A stretch of DNA of 64,000 bases from Pseudomonas putida (GTDB lineage Bacteria > Pseudomonadota > Gammaproteobacteria > Pseudomonadales > Pseudomonadaceae): the NCBI RefSeq assembly GCF_001636055.1, contig NZ_CP011789.1, positions 4,774,001 through 4,838,000 of the forward strand, given 5' to 3'. The notes beneath the pieces were generated by a model. It searched no databases and had not been told where the DNA came from. It saw only the letters and a list, made by a program, of their open reading frames with translations. Positions 34,650 through 45,205 of this stretch are shown here, one piece after another; within the stretch, counting starts at the first letter, position 1; each line of letters opens with the position of its first letter. The position numbers and the translations under genes are program-made.

Positions 34650-35828
34650 TCAGGGCTGCAAGCGACGACGGATTGGCTCGAATGCCTCGCTGGCATGACG
34701 TACCAGCGGATCGGGCGCTCCTTCATCGATGGCTTTCCAGTAGCGCCATGGCACCTTATCGGTACCCAGCTCATAGTCCATGCCATCCCAGCTGTCCTCG
34801 CGAAAACTGTAGAAAGCCCAGTGCAGGCGCTCACGCACGAGCACTTCCAGAACGTCCTCCAGGTAGCGATGACAACCCGGCAGGCGGCGCATGCAGCCGA
34901 ACTCGCCGACCACCAGGCGTGAACGCGGGACTCGCATGGCTTCAGCCCATTGCAGCGGAAGTTGCAGATACTGTGCTACCCGCGCCGCATCCCAGTGCTC
35001 GTCAAGCCCCGCGAAAGGCACGCTGCCCGGGTATTCGAACGGCCGCTTGCGCGCCAGGTTCGGCGCACTGGTGGCAGCGTAGGGTTCGTACATATGCACG
35101 CTGTACAGGACACGCGCATCTGCCAGCGGCCTTGGCCAATAGCCGAAAGCATCGGCCGCCGCATACCAGCCGGCATCGACCATCACCGGGGTCTTGTCGT
35201 CCACTTCCCGGATCGCTGCCAGCAGTCTGGCCGACAGTGCCGGCAGATCACGCGGCCCGTCCTGCTGTCGCGCATACCAGGCCTTCATCTGGTCTTGCGA
35301 GGCATGCTCCGGTAGACCACCCTGCTTTTCCGGGGCGGGCTCATTGACCAGGTTATAGGCTGCGACCGCGGGATGATCCTTCAGCGCCTCTGCCAGATCG
35401 CGCCAGAAAGTAGCGGATTGCTGCCAGTAACGCTTGTCCTGCCACAGCCGGTCGTCGAACTGGCCATGGTTGTTCTGCGACCAGCGCATGCCAGGCAGCG
35501 AGAGCGGTGCAATGACCACCTTGAGCCCGGCCTGCTGCGCGCGATCCAGCACCTGTTTCAACTCAGCGAGGTCGGCGGCGACAAGCCCGCCGTAGTGGTC
35601 GGCGTCTCCCAGAAGGAAGTCCCTGCCGACAGGCCTCCACTTGTCGTAGGAAAGCCGCACCCAGGTGGCACCGTAGGCTTTCAGAGCATCGAAGTAGGCC
35701 TGATCCGGCGGCAGGCGATTGAAGCTGTTACCGCCATGGCGGGGGGTGTTCCAGAAGTCGATCAGGTCGGCTGCCAGTGCCAGCAGCGGTGCCAGCGCCA
35801 GCAGGCCGGCGAATATCCAGTGACGCAT
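34650..35828 (-). CDS. Secreted glycoside hydrolase family 5 enzyme
   Basis: 392 residues with a signal peptide (MRHWIFAGLLALAPLLALAA). The GH5 catalytic acid/base is E163 in NLVNEP and the nucleophile E309 in VVGEFG; R58 in WVRLSYD and HMYEPY near 245 complete the barrel active site. It should cleave beta-linked glucan or mannan outside the cytoplasm; the exact substrate is unclear. It follows cobS on the same strand after 106 bases but is functionally unrelated. Confidence 0.88.
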   Translation of the reverse strand: MRHWIFAGLLALAPLLALAADLIDFWNTPRHGGNSFNRLPPDQAYFDALKAYGATWVRLSYDKWRPVGRDFLLGDADHYGGLVAADLAELKQVLDRAQQAGLKVVIAPLSLPGMRWSQNNHGQFDDRLWQDKRYWQQSATFWRDLAEALKDHPAVAAYNLVNEPAPEKQGGLPEHASQDQMKAWYARQQDGPRDLPALSARLLAAIREVDDKTPVMVDAGWYAAADAFGYWPRPLADARVLYSVHMYEPYAATSAPNLARKRPFEYPGSVPFAGLDEHWDAARVAQYLQLPLQWAEAMRVPRSRLVVGEFGCMRRLPGCHRYLEDVLEVLVRERLHWAFYSFREDSWDGMDYELGTDKVPWRYWKAIDEGAPDPLVRHASEAFEPIRRRLQP

Positions 35829-35934
35829 CGGGGCGACTCCTGACAGGGCGAAGGGATAGCGAGCGTATCCCCGTCACCAACAAGACGCTTCGCCAATGAG
35901 TGAAGGATATTTCTGGATCGATCGTCCGCGATCA

Positions 35935-36669
35935 TCAACCCAGCAGCGCCAACCCCAGCACCACGCCCAGTTCCAGCAACTCCAGCAGTGCACCCGCAGT
36001 GTCACCGGTGGTCCCGCCCAGTCGGCGGCACATCTGCCGCCGCAAGAACGCAAAGACCAGCGCTGCCACCAGCAGTAGCCACAGCGCCAGCCAGCCACCC
36101 AGCACCAGACAGACCAGCGCACTGCCCAGCAGTACCCAGCCCGCCGCACGCCTGGGCAGGTGTTCGGCCAGCGCCGAGCCCAGCCCCCCGGCACGCACAT
36201 AAGGCGTACAGAGGAACAAACCGAGCATCGCAGCCCGCCCGACCACTGGTGCCAGAACCAGCCAGGCACCCGCGCCACGCTCGACCAGCACCCACAGGGC
36301 ACAGAACTTCAGCAGCAGCACCAGCACCAGGGTGACCACGGCAATCGGGCCACTGCGCGGGTCTTTCATGATCTGCAAGGTGCGCTCGCGATCGCCGAAG
36401 CCACCCAACCAGGCGTCCGCGCTATCAGCCAGGCCATCCAGGTGCAGGGCGCCGCTGAGCAGCACCCACAAGGCCAGCAGCAATGCAGCCTGCAACGGTG
36501 CCGCGGCCCCCTGCAGCAGCGCGCTGGCAGCCCACAACAGCAGGCCGAACAGCAACCCGACAGCCGGGTAGAACAGCAGCGAACGGCCCATCTGCCGGGG
36601 CTCCGGCATGCCCGGCAGGCTTACCGGCAGGCTGCTGAGAAACTGCAGGGCAATCCAGAACGGCAGCAT
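35935..36669 (-). CDS. cobS: Adenosylcobinamide-GDP ribazoletransferase
   Basis: 244 residues, integral membrane protein with about six helices. It joins adenosylcobinamide-GDP and alpha-ribazole (phosphate), the last assembly step of cobalamin. Family sequence: PFWIALQFLSSLPV at the start and ALHLDGLADSADAWLGGFGDRERTLQIMKDPRSGPIAV in the middle. ATG 36669 overlaps the phosphatase stop by one base. Last gene of the cob operon. Confidence 0.95.
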   Translation of the reverse strand: MLPFWIALQFLSSLPVSLPGMPEPRQMGRSLLFYPAVGLLFGLLLWAASALLQGAAAPLQAALLLALWVLLSGALHLDGLADSADAWLGGFGDRERTLQIMKDPRSGPIAVVTLVLVLLLKFCALWVLVERGAGAWLVLAPVVGRAAMLGLFLCTPYVRAGGLGSALAEHLPRRAAGWVLLGSALVCLVLGGWLALWLLLVAALVFAFLRRQMCRRLGGTTGDTAGALLELLELGVVLGLALLG

Positions 36670-37238
36670 CAAACCACCTCGCGCAACTGGCCGTCGGCGT
36701 GCAGTGCCAGACGCATCAGCGCAGCGTGCCGCACCTCGACCTGCAGCAACTGCTCGCGCGGCAATCCACGGGCGCGGGCCAGCAACAGGCGCATGACACC
36801 GCCGTGGGTCACCAGCAGCACGCGCTTGCCGGAGTGTTGCCGGGCCAGGGTTTCGACCGTTGTCAGCACACGCTCGGCGAAATCGGCCACCGGCTCGCCT
36901 GCGGGCGGTGTGAAGGCGTAGGGGTCGGCCCAGAAACGCCCCAACGCGTCCGCTTCGGTCTGCATGATCTGCGCCGCGCTGCGTCCTTCCCACTCGCCAA
37001 AGTGCAGCTCGCGCACACCCGCTTCAAGTTGCACCGGCAGTTGGAGACTTGCGCCTAGTTCGTCGGCGAAACGTGCGCAACGCCGCAACGGCGAACTGAC
37101 CAGCACATCCCAAGGCCCACCCACCGCGACAGCCGCGCGCATCTGCGCCCAGCCTTGCGCGGTCAGGGCGTCGTCCAGGCTGCCGCGCAAGCCGCCGCCC
37201 AGTTCGGTCTCACCATGACGCAGCAGATCGAGGATCAT
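36669..37238 (-). CDS. cobC: Alpha-ribazole phosphatase
   Basis: 189 residues, histidine-phosphatase fold with the RHGE catalytic motif at residues 7-10 and a second histidine in [14 protein letters not shown]. It removes phosphate from alpha-ribazole-5'-phosphate or cobalamin-phosphate. The Salmonella-type symbol is used; in the Pseudomonas naming scheme cobC means the decarboxylase. Overlaps cobT by ATGA and cobS by one base. Confidence 0.92.
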   Translation of the reverse strand: MILDLLRHGETELGGGLRGSLDDALTAQGWAQMRAAVAVGGPWDVLVSSPLRRCARFADELGASLQLPVQLEAGVRELHFGEWEGRSAAQIMQTEADALGRFWADPYAFTPPAGEPVADFAERVLTTVETLARQHSGKRVLLVTHGGVMRLLLARARGLPREQLLQVEVRHAALMRLALHADGQLREVV

Positions 37239-38290
37239 GCCGGACGATCCGCCACCGCCGCTTCGGCGAAGGTCGCCATCTGCCCGTGCAGGGCGCAGGC
37301 CAGGCGCATCAGCGGCACCGCCAGCGCAGCACCGCTGCCCTCGCCCAGGCGCAGCCCGAGGGCCAGCAACGGTTCGGCCTGCAGCGCCTCGAGCAAGGCA
37401 CGATGTCCAGGCTCGGCGCCCTGGTGGGCGAACAGCAGCCACTGGCGGCACTGCGGATTGAGGCGTACGGCAACCAAGGCCGCGACGCTGCAGATGAAGC
37501 CGTCGACCAGCACCGCGACCCCACTCTGCGCGCAGGCCAGGTATGCACCCGCCAGCGCGGCGATCTCGAAACCACCGACGCAGGCCAATGCCCGCAGCGG
37601 GTCACCATCCTGCAGGCCATGCAGTGCCAGGGCTCGCTCGATCACCTCGGCCTTGTGCCGTACGCCGGCACTGTCGAGCCCAGTACCCGGGCCGCTCAGG
37701 GCATCGGCCGGGCACCCCAGCAATGCGCTGGCCAGGGCTGCCGCTGCCGTGGTGTTGCCAATCCCCATCTCGCCACCGATGAACAGCTGTGCGCCCTGGC
37801 CTGCGGCGCGCAAGGCACTGTCGCGCCCGGCCGCGAGCGCGGCGCGCAGTTGCGCGTCGGTCATCGCTGGCTGGCGTGCGAAGTTGGCAGTGCCGGCGCC
37901 AAGGCGCAGGTGATGCACGCCCGGCAGTTGCAGTTCCGGGTCGATGGTCCCCAGGTCGACCACGTCCAGCGTCGCCTCCAGTTGACGCGCCAACACGCTG
38001 ATCGCCGCCCCACCGCCGACGAAATTGCGCAACATCTGGCCAGTCACAGCCTGGGGATAGGCGGAGATACCCTCCTCCACCACGCCATGGTCACCGGCAA
38101 ACAAGCCGATCGCCACGCGCTCGACGGTCGGACGCTCGCGGCCTTGCAGGCCGGCCAGGGTAATCGCCAGCGCTTCCAGTTGGCCCAGCGATCCGGCGGG
38201 CTTGGTCAGTTGCTGCTGACGGGTGCGCGCCTGCTCCATGGCATCGTTGTCGAGGGGTTGGCAGGCATCGAGCCACCAGGAGGTGTTCAT
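37235..38290 (-). CDS. cobT: Nicotinate-nucleotide:dimethylbenzimidazole phosphoribosyltransferase
   Basis: 351 residues, a full-length CobT. It activates the lower ligand dimethylbenzimidazole as alpha-ribazole phosphate. Conserved blocks: [51 protein letters not shown] and [18 protein letters not shown] near the end, where the catalytic glutamate lies. Overlaps cobU and the phosphatase gene by four bases each. The dimethylbenzimidazole itself would come from bluB in the same operon. Confidence 0.95.
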   Translation of the reverse strand: MNTSWWLDACQPLDNDAMEQARTRQQQLTKPAGSLGQLEALAITLAGLQGRERPTVERVAIGLFAGDHGVVEEGISAYPQAVTGQMLRNFVGGGAAISVLARQLEATLDVVDLGTIDPELQLPGVHHLRLGAGTANFARQPAMTDAQLRAALAAGRDSALRAAGQGAQLFIGGEMGIGNTTAAAALASALLGCPADALSGPGTGLDSAGVRHKAEVIERALALHGLQDGDPLRALACVGGFEIAALAGAYLACAQSGVAVLVDGFICSVAALVAVRLNPQCRQWLLFAHQGAEPGHRALLEALQAEPLLALGLRLGEGSGAALAVPLMRLACALHGQMATFAEAAVADRPA

Positions 38291-38808
38291 AGAGCAGGTC
38301 CTTTGAGCATGAGAGGAAGGCCGGCAACCGTGAGCACCACGCGCTCACAGCGTTCGGCCACGGCCTGGTGCAGCCAGCCGGCCAGGTCGACGTAACGGCG
38401 GGTCAGCTCGCCCATGGGCACCACGCCCAGGCCGGTTTCGTTGCTGACCAGGATCAGCGTGCCGGGCAGGCTGGCCAGGCAGTCGAGCAGCGCGTCACGC
38501 TCCTCGACCAGGCGCTGCGGGTCATCGAGCATCAGCAGATTGGTCAGCCACAGGGTCAGGCAATCCACCAGCAGGCAACGCCCTACGTCTGCTTCGGCGC
38601 GCAGCACGCGGGCCAGGGCCAGAGGCTCTTCGATCAGCCCCCAGTCAGAAGGCCGGCGCTCGCGGTGCAGGCGCACGCGTTCATTCATCTCGCCGTCCAG
38701 CGGCTCGCTGGTGGCGATATAGGTGACCGGCAAACCACTGGCCACGGCCAGTTGCTCGGCCAGGCGGCTCTTGCCCGAGCGGGCACCACCGAGGATCAGG
38801 TTGCGCAT
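38287..38808 (-). CDS. cobU: Adenosylcobinamide kinase / GTP:adenosylcobinamide-P guanylyltransferase
   Basis: 173 residues. P-loop GGARSGKS (residues 7-14) and the downstream VTYIATSEP and [15 protein letters not shown], where the histidine accepts GMP. Bifunctional enzyme that phosphorylates and then guanylylates adenosylcobinamide. ATG 38808 starts the conserved [13 protein letters not shown]; the longer frame runs back into cobQ. One base separates it from the cobQ stop. Called cobP in the Pseudomonas nomenclature. Confidence 0.95.
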   Translation of the reverse strand: MRNLILGGARSGKSRLAEQLAVASGLPVTYIATSEPLDGEMNERVRLHRERRPSDWGLIEEPLALARVLRAEADVGRCLLVDCLTLWLTNLLMLDDPQRLVEERDALLDCLASLPGTLILVSNETGLGVVPMGELTRRYVDLAGWLHQAVAERCERVVLTVAGLPLMLKGPAL

Positions 38809-38809
38809 C

Positions 38810-40264
38810 TCAGGCCACTCCACACAAGGCGCGCAACCGCGCGGTGTCCAGGTGCTGCTCGATGAGGTCGGCCAGGCGTTCGATATCGCGTTCGCGCAGC
38901 GCCTCGTAATCGACCACCTCGACGTCATCCAGCCCGGCCCAGCGCAGCAGCGCGGCGCACGACTGGCTACCCTCGAACAAACCGTGCAGGTAGGTGGCGA
39001 GGATCTGCCCGTCAGCGCTGATCGCGCCATCGGCACGTCCATCTGCGAGCATCACCGCAGGCTGCTCCAGCGCAGGCCCCTGGGTGACGCCTGCATGAAT
39101 TTCGTAGCCCGACACCGGTGCCTGCTCGAGGCTCAGCACGCCTTCGACATTGCGCAGCTGCTTTTCGGCTTCCAGCACGGTGGCGTAGTCGAACAGGCCC
39201 AGCCCAGCGCTCGAACCCGCCGGCCCTTCCAGCCCCAGCGGGTCGTGCACCTGGCGCCCCAGCATCTGCAGCCCGCCGCAGATGCCGATGAGCTTGCCGC
39301 CGTAACGCAGGTGACGGGCAATGGCGCTGTCCCAACCGCGCTCGCGCAACTGCGCCAGGTCACCGCGCACGCTCTTGGAGCCGGGCAGGATGATCAGGTC
39401 GGCAGACGGAATCGGCTGGCCGGGGCCAATGAACTGCAAGTCCACCTGCGGGTGCAGGCGCAGCGGGTCGAAGTCGGTGTGGTTGCTGATGCGCGGCAAT
39501 ACCGGAACGATCACCTTGAGCACACGATCGCCCTTGAGCGACTGGCGCCGGTCGATGCCGTCCTCGGCCTCCAGGTGCAGGTCGGTGACGTAGGGCAACA
39601 CGCCCAGCACCGGTTTGCCGGTACGCTGCTCGAGCCAGTCCAGGCCCGGTTGCAGCAAGGCGATGTCTCCGCGAAAACGGTTGATGACAAACCCCTTCAC
39701 CCGCGCCTGCTCACTGGGCGACAGCAGTTCGAGGGTGCCGACCAGGTGGGCGAACACGCCGCCACGGTTGATGTCGGCAACCAGGATCACCGGGCAGTCC
39801 ACCGCCTCGGCAAAGCCCATGTTGGCGATATCGCCGGCCCGCAGGTTGATCTCGGCAGGCGAGCCTGCGCCTTCGACCATCACCACCGGGTAGGCAGCGC
39901 TCAGGCGCTGGTGCGAGGCCAGGACCGCCTGCATGGCGATGGCCTTGTAGTCGTGATAGGCGACGGCGTTCATGCTGGTCACCGCGCGGCCATGGACGAT
40001 GACCTGGGCGCCGGTGTCGCTGTTGGGCTTGAGCAGTACCGGGTTCATGTCGGTATGCGGCGCCAGCCGGCAGGCCTGGGCCTGCACCGCCTGGGCGCGG
40101 CCAATCTCGCCACCGTCGGCGGTCACCGCGCTGTTGAGCGCCATGTTCTGCGGCTTGAACGGCACCACGCCGACACCCTGGCGCAACAGCCAACGGCACA
40201 GGGCGGTGACCAGCGTGCTCTTGCCGGCATCGGAGGTGGTGCCTTGCACCATGAGGGTGGTCAT
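38810..40264 (-). CDS. cobQ: Cobyric acid synthase
   Basis: 484 residues. The N-terminal dethiobiotin-synthetase-like domain has P-loop [10 protein letters not shown] (8-17). The C-terminal type I glutamine amidotransferase has its nucleophilic cysteine near 329 ([10 protein letters not shown]). It amidates four side chains of adenosylcobyrinate diamide. Overlaps the decarboxylase gene by four bases. Confidence 0.95.
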   Translation of the reverse strand: MTTLMVQGTTSDAGKSTLVTALCRWLLRQGVGVVPFKPQNMALNSAVTADGGEIGRAQAVQAQACRLAPHTDMNPVLLKPNSDTGAQVIVHGRAVTSMNAVAYHDYKAIAMQAVLASHQRLSAAYPVVMVEGAGSPAEINLRAGDIANMGFAEAVDCPVILVADINRGGVFAHLVGTLELLSPSEQARVKGFVINRFRGDIALLQPGLDWLEQRTGKPVLGVLPYVTDLHLEAEDGIDRRQSLKGDRVLKVIVPVLPRISNHTDFDPLRLHPQVDLQFIGPGQPIPSADLIILPGSKSVRGDLAQLRERGWDSAIARHLRYGGKLIGICGGLQMLGRQVHDPLGLEGPAGSSAGLGLFDYATVLEAEKQLRNVEGVLSLEQAPVSGYEIHAGVTQGPALEQPAVMLADGRADGAISADGQILATYLHGLFEGSQSCAALLRWAGLDDVEVVDYEALRERDIERLADLIEQHLDTARLRALCGVA

Positions 40265-41253
40265 GCCGATTCCTTCTGGTAGTCCTGCAACGCCTGGCGC
40301 AGGCGCTGTTCATCCGCCGCACTGGCAGGCAAGCCGAGACGCACGGCGGCAGGCGCCTCGAACAGGCGCACGAGAATGCCACGGCGGGCGAGAAAGCCGT
40401 GAAGCTGGGCGGCGCGCGGATCGCGCAAGTACTGGAACAGGTCGCAGCCGCCAGTGGCGGGCAAGCCAGACTCGGCCAGCAGTGCTGCAAGGCGTGCGCT
40501 GGCTTCGGCGCAGCGCACGATCTGCGCCCGCTGCGCCTGGCCATCGGCAAGGCACGACTGGCCGATGATCCGGGTCGGGCCGCTGACCGTCCACGGCCCC
40601 AGCATCTCGGCCAGGCGCTGCAGCAGTGGCGCCTCGGCCATGGCGAAGCCCAGGCGCACACCGGCCAAACCAAAGAACTTGCCGAACGAACGCAGCACGA
40701 TCAATCCGCCACGCCCGCTCTGATCGGTGATGCTGTGTGCCGGGGTGTTGTCCATGAACGCCTCGTCCACCACCAGCCAGCCGCCGCGTCGAGCCAGGCG
40801 TGCGTGCCAGTCGAGCAGGCGCTCGCGCGGCACGCAGCGCCCCGTGGGGTTGTTCGGGTTGACCAGCAGCAGCACATCGAGGCGGTCCAGGGCCGCTTCA
40901 ACCTGGTCGTCATCGAGCTCGACAAGCTCATGCCCGGCGCGCTGCCAGGCATGCGGATGCTCGGCATAGCACGGCGACAACACGCCGACCCGCCCGCGCG
41001 TGCGCAAGTGCGGCAAGGCCTGGATCGCTGCCTGAGAGCCCGCCACCGCGAGCAGTTCATCGACACCGTAGTAGGCGCGCGCGGCCTGCTCCAGGCCGTC
41101 CTCGACCTCAGGCAGGCGCGCCCAGGCATCCAGCGGAATCGATGGAATGGAGAAGGACCAGGGGGCGATACCGCTGGACAGGTCGAGCCAGTCTTCGCGT
41201 GCGATACCGTACTGGTGCACAGCGCGCAGCAGGCGGCCACCATGTTCAAGCAT
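40261..41253 (-). CDS. cobD: L-threonine-O-3-phosphate decarboxylase (cobalamin)
   Basis: 330 residues, PLP enzyme of fold type I aminotransferases, with the Schiff-base lysine near K192 in [14 protein letters not shown] and the NPNNPTGR block before it. It makes the aminopropanol linker phosphate for the nucleotide loop. Named cobC in the Pseudomonas denitrificans scheme and cobD in Salmonella. Overlaps cbiB by eight bases and cobQ by four. Confidence 0.92.
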   Translation of the reverse strand: MLEHGGRLLRAVHQYGIAREDWLDLSSGIAPWSFSIPSIPLDAWARLPEVEDGLEQAARAYYGVDELLAVAGSQAAIQALPHLRTRGRVGVLSPCYAEHPHAWQRAGHELVELDDDQVEAALDRLDVLLLVNPNNPTGRCVPRERLLDWHARLARRGGWLVVDEAFMDNTPAHSITDQSGRGGLIVLRSFGKFFGLAGVRLGFAMAEAPLLQRLAEMLGPWTVSGPTRIIGQSCLADGQAQRAQIVRCAEASARLAALLAESGLPATGGCDLFQYLRDPRAAQLHGFLARRGILVRLFEAPAAVRLGLPASAADEQRLRQALQDYQKESA

Positions 41254-42154
41254 AGAGCCAGGCCCCCGTGCAGATCACCAGCAGCCACAGCCATACGCCG
41301 CGCTGCACCAGGCTCCAGCCGCGCTCGATGGCATCAGCGTCGGCCACCGGCCCCTCGCCCAGGCGCGCCCGTTCGTGCAGCTCACCGTGGTACACCGCCG
41401 GGCCTCCCAGCTCCACGCCGAGGGCACCGGCCCCTGCGGCCATCACCGGGCCTGCGTTGGGGCTGTCCCACAGCGGCGCCTGGTTGCGCCAGCAACTGAG
41501 CGCCAGGCGAGTCTTGCCCAGCAATGCGTAGGTCAAGGCCACCAGCCTGGCCGGCAGGTAGTTGAGTACATCGTCGATACGCGCTGCGGCCCAGCCGAAG
41601 CGCTCGAAACGTTCGTTGCGATAACCCCACATGGCATCCAGGGTATTGCTCAGGCGGTACAGCACCACGCCCGGCGCACCGGCCACGACGAACCAGAACA
41701 GCGCGGCGAATACCGCATCGCTGCCATTCTCCAGCACCGACTCGGTCGCGGCGCGGGCCACGGCAGACTCGTCGAGCTCGCGGGTCTCGCGGCTGACCAG
41801 ATAGCCCACCCGCCGCCGTGCTTCATCCAGATCCCCTTGGCGCAGGGCCTGGGCCACGGGCAATACATGCTCGCCCAGGCTGCGCATCCCCAGCGCGCAA
41901 TACAGCGCCAGGGCGTCCACCAGCCAACCGATGTAGGGCAGCCACGACAGGATCAGCGCCACCAGGGTCAGGGGCACCACGGCCAGGAACCAGGCGCTGA
42001 CCCCATGGCTGCGCCAGCCGCGGCCACCGGCATTCAAGCGTTGCTCCAGACGCCCGGCGAAATTGCCGAAGGCCACCAGCGGATGACGCCGCTGCGGCTC
42101 GCCCAGCAGCGCATCCAGCGCCACGCCGGCGACAGTCAGCAAGGCGATGCTCAT
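41246..42154 (-). CDS. cbiB: Adenosylcobinamide-phosphate synthase
   Basis: 302 residues, integral membrane protein attaching the aminopropanol arm to cobyric acid. Family sequence: [66 protein letters not shown], and [31 protein letters not shown] 42154 overlaps the bluB stop (ATGA), preferred to one 15 bases upstream. Named cobD in the P. denitrificans scheme. Confidence 0.94.
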   Translation of the reverse strand: MSIALLTVAGVALDALLGEPQRRHPLVAFGNFAGRLEQRLNAGGRGWRSHGVSAWFLAVVPLTLVALILSWLPYIGWLVDALALYCALGMRSLGEHVLPVAQALRQGDLDEARRRVGYLVSRETRELDESAVARAATESVLENGSDAVFAALFWFVVAGAPGVVLYRLSNTLDAMWGYRNERFERFGWAAARIDDVLNYLPARLVALTYALLGKTRLALSCWRNQAPLWDSPNAGPVMAAGAGALGVELGGPAVYHGELHERARLGEGPVADADAIERGWSLVQRGVWLWLLVICTGAWLYA

Positions 42155-42801
42155 GCCTGCTCTCCCCATTGGTTCTCGTAGAGCATCTCGCTCAGCGGCC
42201 GTTCACGCGCCCAGTCTTCCAGCACCAGCATGGGCGCCTCGTAGAATTTCGCCACCGGCCCCAGGCACAACACCGCCACAGGCTTGGCCCCGGCCGGCAT
42301 GCCCAGCAGCTCGCCCAGCGCCTGCGGGTCGAACAGCGACACCCAGCCCATCCCCAGGCCTTCGGCGCGTGCGGCCAGCCAGAGGTTCTGGATCGCGCAG
42401 GCCATCGACGCCAAATCCATTTCCGGCAGGGTCCGGCGGCCAAAGATGTGCGGCTCGCGCTTGTCCATCAAGGCGGCAACCAGCACCTCGGCGCACTCGC
42501 CGATGCCTTCGACCTTGAGCTGCATGAAGGCGTCGGAGCGCTCGCCGAGGGCCTCGGCGGTGCGAATCCGCTCCTCCTCCACTAGCGCCTGGATGCGCAG
42601 GCGCAGATCGCGCTGGCTGATACGAATGAAGCGCCAGGGCTGCATCAGTCCGACGCTGGGCGCCTGGTGCGCGGCGGCCAGCAGCCTGGCGAGCAGCTCA
42701 GGCGCCACATCGCCGCCGATGAAGTGGCGCATGTCGCGACGCTCACCGATCGCTCGGTAGACCGCAGCGCGCTCGGCCTCACTGAAAGCGTGTTCGTTCA
42801 T
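42151..42801 (-). CDS. bluB: 5,6-dimethylbenzimidazole synthase
   Basis: 216 residues, nitroreductase-like flavoenzyme that breaks down FMNH2 with oxygen to form dimethylbenzimidazole. Typical features: [42 protein letters not shown] near the start and [12 protein letters not shown] later. Its presence means the cell can make the true cobalamin lower ligand aerobically. Overlaps cobB and cbiB by four bases each. Confidence 0.95.
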   Translation of the reverse strand: MNEHAFSEAERAAVYRAIGERRDMRHFIGGDVAPELLARLLAAAHQAPSVGLMQPWRFIRISQRDLRLRIQALVEEERIRTAEALGERSDAFMQLKVEGIGECAEVLVAALMDKREPHIFGRRTLPEMDLASMACAIQNLWLAARAEGLGMGWVSLFDPQALGELLGMPAGAKPVAVLCLGPVAKFYEAPMLVLEDWARERPLSEMLYENQWGEQA

Positions 42802-44096
42802 GGTCGCAACAGCGCCGCCGCCGCATCGGGATTGGAAGGGAAATAGAAGTGCACGTAGGACGCCGTCAAGCGCCCCAGACGATAGACCGCCTCGTTGCCA
42901 CGTCCGCCATTGGGGCTCAGGCCACGGGCGATGGGCGCAAGCTCGGTGGTGGTCAGCGAGTGGTGGTAGGTATGGCCACGCAGGGTGCCTTCAGGCAATT
43001 CGACGGCCTGCAGCGCCAACGCGGCGAGGCGCTTCTGCATCACGGCCTCGCCGGGCAACAGGCCCAGCAGCTCGGCACGTTCGCCCGCAACGTCGGTCAA
43101 GGCCTCAAGCAGGTAGAGCATGCCGCCGCATTCGGCCAACAAGGGTTTGCCTTCGTCATGGTGGCCGCGGATCGCCTCGCGCATCGGCGCGTTGGCCGCC
43201 AGGGCGTGGTGATGCAGTTCGGGGTAGCCGCCGGGCAAATACAGGCTGTCGACCGTAGGCAGGTGCCGGTCGTGCAAGGGCGAGAAGAACACGAGCTCCG
43301 CGCCCTGATCGCGCAGCAGGTCGAGGTTGGCGCCATAGAGGAAGGCGAACGCCTCGTCGCGGGCCACACCGATGCGCACACCGGCAAGGCTTGCGGTCGA
43401 GGGGTCGGCGTGTGGTTCGACAAAGGCCACCGGCGGCGGCAAGGCAGCATCGCAGCTGGCGCCCAAGGCCTCGGCGGCAGCGTCCAGACGTGCATCCAGA
43501 TCGTTCAGCTCACTGGCCTGGACCAGGCCGAGGTGACGGCTGGGCAACTCGATGCCGCGCTCGCGAGACAACCCGCCATACCAGCGCAAACCTTCGGTCA
43601 GGCTACCTTCGAGCAGTTGCGCATGGCGCAGGCTGCCGACCCGGTTGGCCAGCACGCCAGCGAATGGCAGGTCAGGCTGGTAGCGCGCCAGGCCCAGGGC
43701 CAGGGCCCCGAAGGTCTGGGCCATGGCCGTACCATCGATCACCGCCAGCACCGGCACGCCGAAATGCCGCGCCAGGTCAGCGCTCGACGGCGTACCGTCG
43801 AACAGCCCCATGACACCTTCGATGAGGATCAGGTCGGCGTCGGCGGCAGCGTCCCACAACAGACGGCGGCTCTCCTGTTCGCCAATCATCCACATGTCCA
43901 ACTGGTACACCGGCGCGCCGCTGGCGCGCTCCAGGATCATCGGGTCGAGAAAATCCGGCCCGCACTTGAACACCCGCACCTTGCGCCCGAGGTTGCGGTG
44001 CAGGCGCGCCAAGGCGGCGGTGACGGTGGTCTTGCCCTGGCCGGAGGCTGGTGCGGCAATCAGCACCGCCGGGCAATGACGGGTGGCTCGACTCAC
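42798..44096 (-). CDS. cobB: Cobyrinate/hydrogenobyrinate a,c-diamide synthase
   Basis: 432 residues. P-loop APASGQGKTTVTAALAR at the N-terminus, GVMGLFDG, then a C-terminal glutamine amidotransferase with cysteine near 323 (AECGGMLYL). It amidates the a and c side chains of the corrin ring. Overlaps cobO and bluB by four bases each. Confidence 0.94.
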   Translation of the reverse strand: MSRATRHCPAVLIAAPASGQGKTTVTAALARLHRNLGRKVRVFKCGPDFLDPMILERASGAPVYQLDMWMIGEQESRRLLWDAAADADLILIEGVMGLFDGTPSSADLARHFGVPVLAVIDGTAMAQTFGALALGLARYQPDLPFAGVLANRVGSLRHAQLLEGSLTEGLRWYGGLSRERGIELPSRHLGLVQASELNDLDARLDAAAEALGASCDAALPPPVAFVEPHADPSTASLAGVRIGVARDEAFAFLYGANLDLLRDQGAELVFFSPLHDRHLPTVDSLYLPGGYPELHHHALAANAPMREAIRGHHDEGKPLLAECGGMLYLLEALTDVAGERAELLGLLPGEAVMQKRLAALALQAVELPEGTLRGHTYHHSLTTTELAPIARGLSPNGGRGNEAVYRLGRLTASYVHFYFPSNPDAAAALLRP

Positions 44097-44704
44097 AGTT
44101 CAACGCCCTTCTGTGCGCGGATACCGGCCTGGAAGGCGTGCTTGAGCATGCCCATCTCGGTCACGGTGTCGGCCAGCTCGATCATTTCCGGCTTGGCCCC
44201 GCGGCCAGTGACGATCACGTGTTGCATCGGAGGACGGGCCTGGATGTCCGAGAGCACCTGGTCCAGGTCGAGGTAGCCGTGCTTGAGGGCGATATTCAGC
44301 TCATCGAGCACTACAAACTGCACCGACGGGTCCTGCAGCAACTGGCGGGAGACGGCCCAGGCCGCCTCTGCTGCGGCGATGTCGCGCTGGCGGTCCTGGG
44401 TTTCCCAAGTGAAGCCCTCGCCCATCACGTGGTAGCGCACTTCGTTGGGAAAGCGGCGGAAGAACAGCTCCTCGCCGGTGCTGTTACGACCCTTGATGAA
44501 CTGCACCACCCCGCACTGCATGCCATGCCCCAGCGCACGGGCAAGCATGCCGAAGGCCGAGCTGCTCTTGCCCTTGCCATTGCCAGTGAGCACCAGCAGC
44601 AGGCCGCACTCATTCGGGGAATTGGCGATACGTTCGTCGATGATCGCTTTTTTGCGCTGCATGCGTGCCAGGTGGCGTTCGTCGCGCTCGATGGATTCGC
44701 TCAT
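44093..44704 (-). CDS. cobO: Cob(I)yrinic acid a,c-diamide adenosyltransferase
   Basis: 203 residues, CobA/CobO/BtuR type with P-loop GNGKGKSSSAFGMLARALGHGM and FIKGRNSTGEE. It attaches the 5'-deoxyadenosyl group to cobalt. ATG 44704 is chosen for homology; the 25 extra upstream codons overlap the leader. First gene of the operon, 161 bases after the end of the cobalamin riboswitch aptamer. Confidence 0.94.
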   Translation of the reverse strand: MSESIERDERHLARMQRKKAIIDERIANSPNECGLLLVLTGNGKGKSSSAFGMLARALGHGMQCGVVQFIKGRNSTGEELFFRRFPNEVRYHVMGEGFTWETQDRQRDIAAAEAAWAVSRQLLQDPSVQFVVLDELNIALKHGYLDLDQVLSDIQARPPMQHVIVTGRGAKPEMIELADTVTEMGMLKHAFQAGIRAQKGVEL

Positions 44705-44803
44705 CAGGGGTTCTCCGCAGGCTGTCGACGCGCCGGTCGGGCACTCGCGGGCGGGCACCAGGCAACGACAGATAAACAAGGCAGGCAGGCGAAGGGAGCG
44801 CGC

Positions 44804-44825
44804 AAAAGCCGTGGCGATACCACGG
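44804..44825 (-). terminator. Possible expression platform terminator of the cobalamin riboswitch
   Basis: On the minus strand CCGTGG-TATCG-CCACGG is followed by CTTTTG, between the aptamer and cobO. This suits riboswitch control by transcription termination; an alternative antiterminator was not worked out. Confidence 0.55.
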
Positions 44826-44864
44826 GGCAGCGCGCATCACCCTCCGTGATGCCGTTGACAGTGA

Positions 44865-45056
44865 CAGGCCGGTCTCCGGGCTCGTGAGCCGGGCCTTGGC
44901 CCGAAACCGCGCGCCTTCCCGGGTGCGGACACCCAGTGGCCTTGCGCGGCCTTGACTCACCTACCGTTGCGGGGGCAGCGCCGGATTCGCGCCCTGCTGG
45001 CGCCCACCGGCTTCCCAGTTTCACCCTGCCGGAGCTGATCCGCAGAGCACCTGAAA
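44865..45056 (-). promoter_or_regulatory. Cobalamin riboswitch
   Basis: The minus strand shows the full aptamer: GGTGCTC near the 5' end, AGGGTGAAACTGGGAAGCCGG, GAATCCGGCGCTGCCCCCGCAACGGTA, and the B12 box GCCACTGGG (44940-44932). The GCCCGGAGACCGGCCTG closing strand completes it. It represses the cob operon when adenosylcobalamin is plentiful. Confidence 0.95.
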
Positions 45057-45205
45057 CACGCCGCGAAGGTTAGAGGGTTGCACAGGGAGCGTCAATTAAA
45101 CGCGGACGATGAACGGTTGATCTGGATGCTTGTCTCACTATTGAAGCAGTGATATCACATAGCCATCACCGGCTGTACGCGACCATAATAAAAGGAGAGC
45201 GCGGC

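Noticed and set aside
38723..40282. 519-residue plus-strand open frame in the cob operon
   Set aside because: Antisense to cobQ and cobU, both unmistakable.
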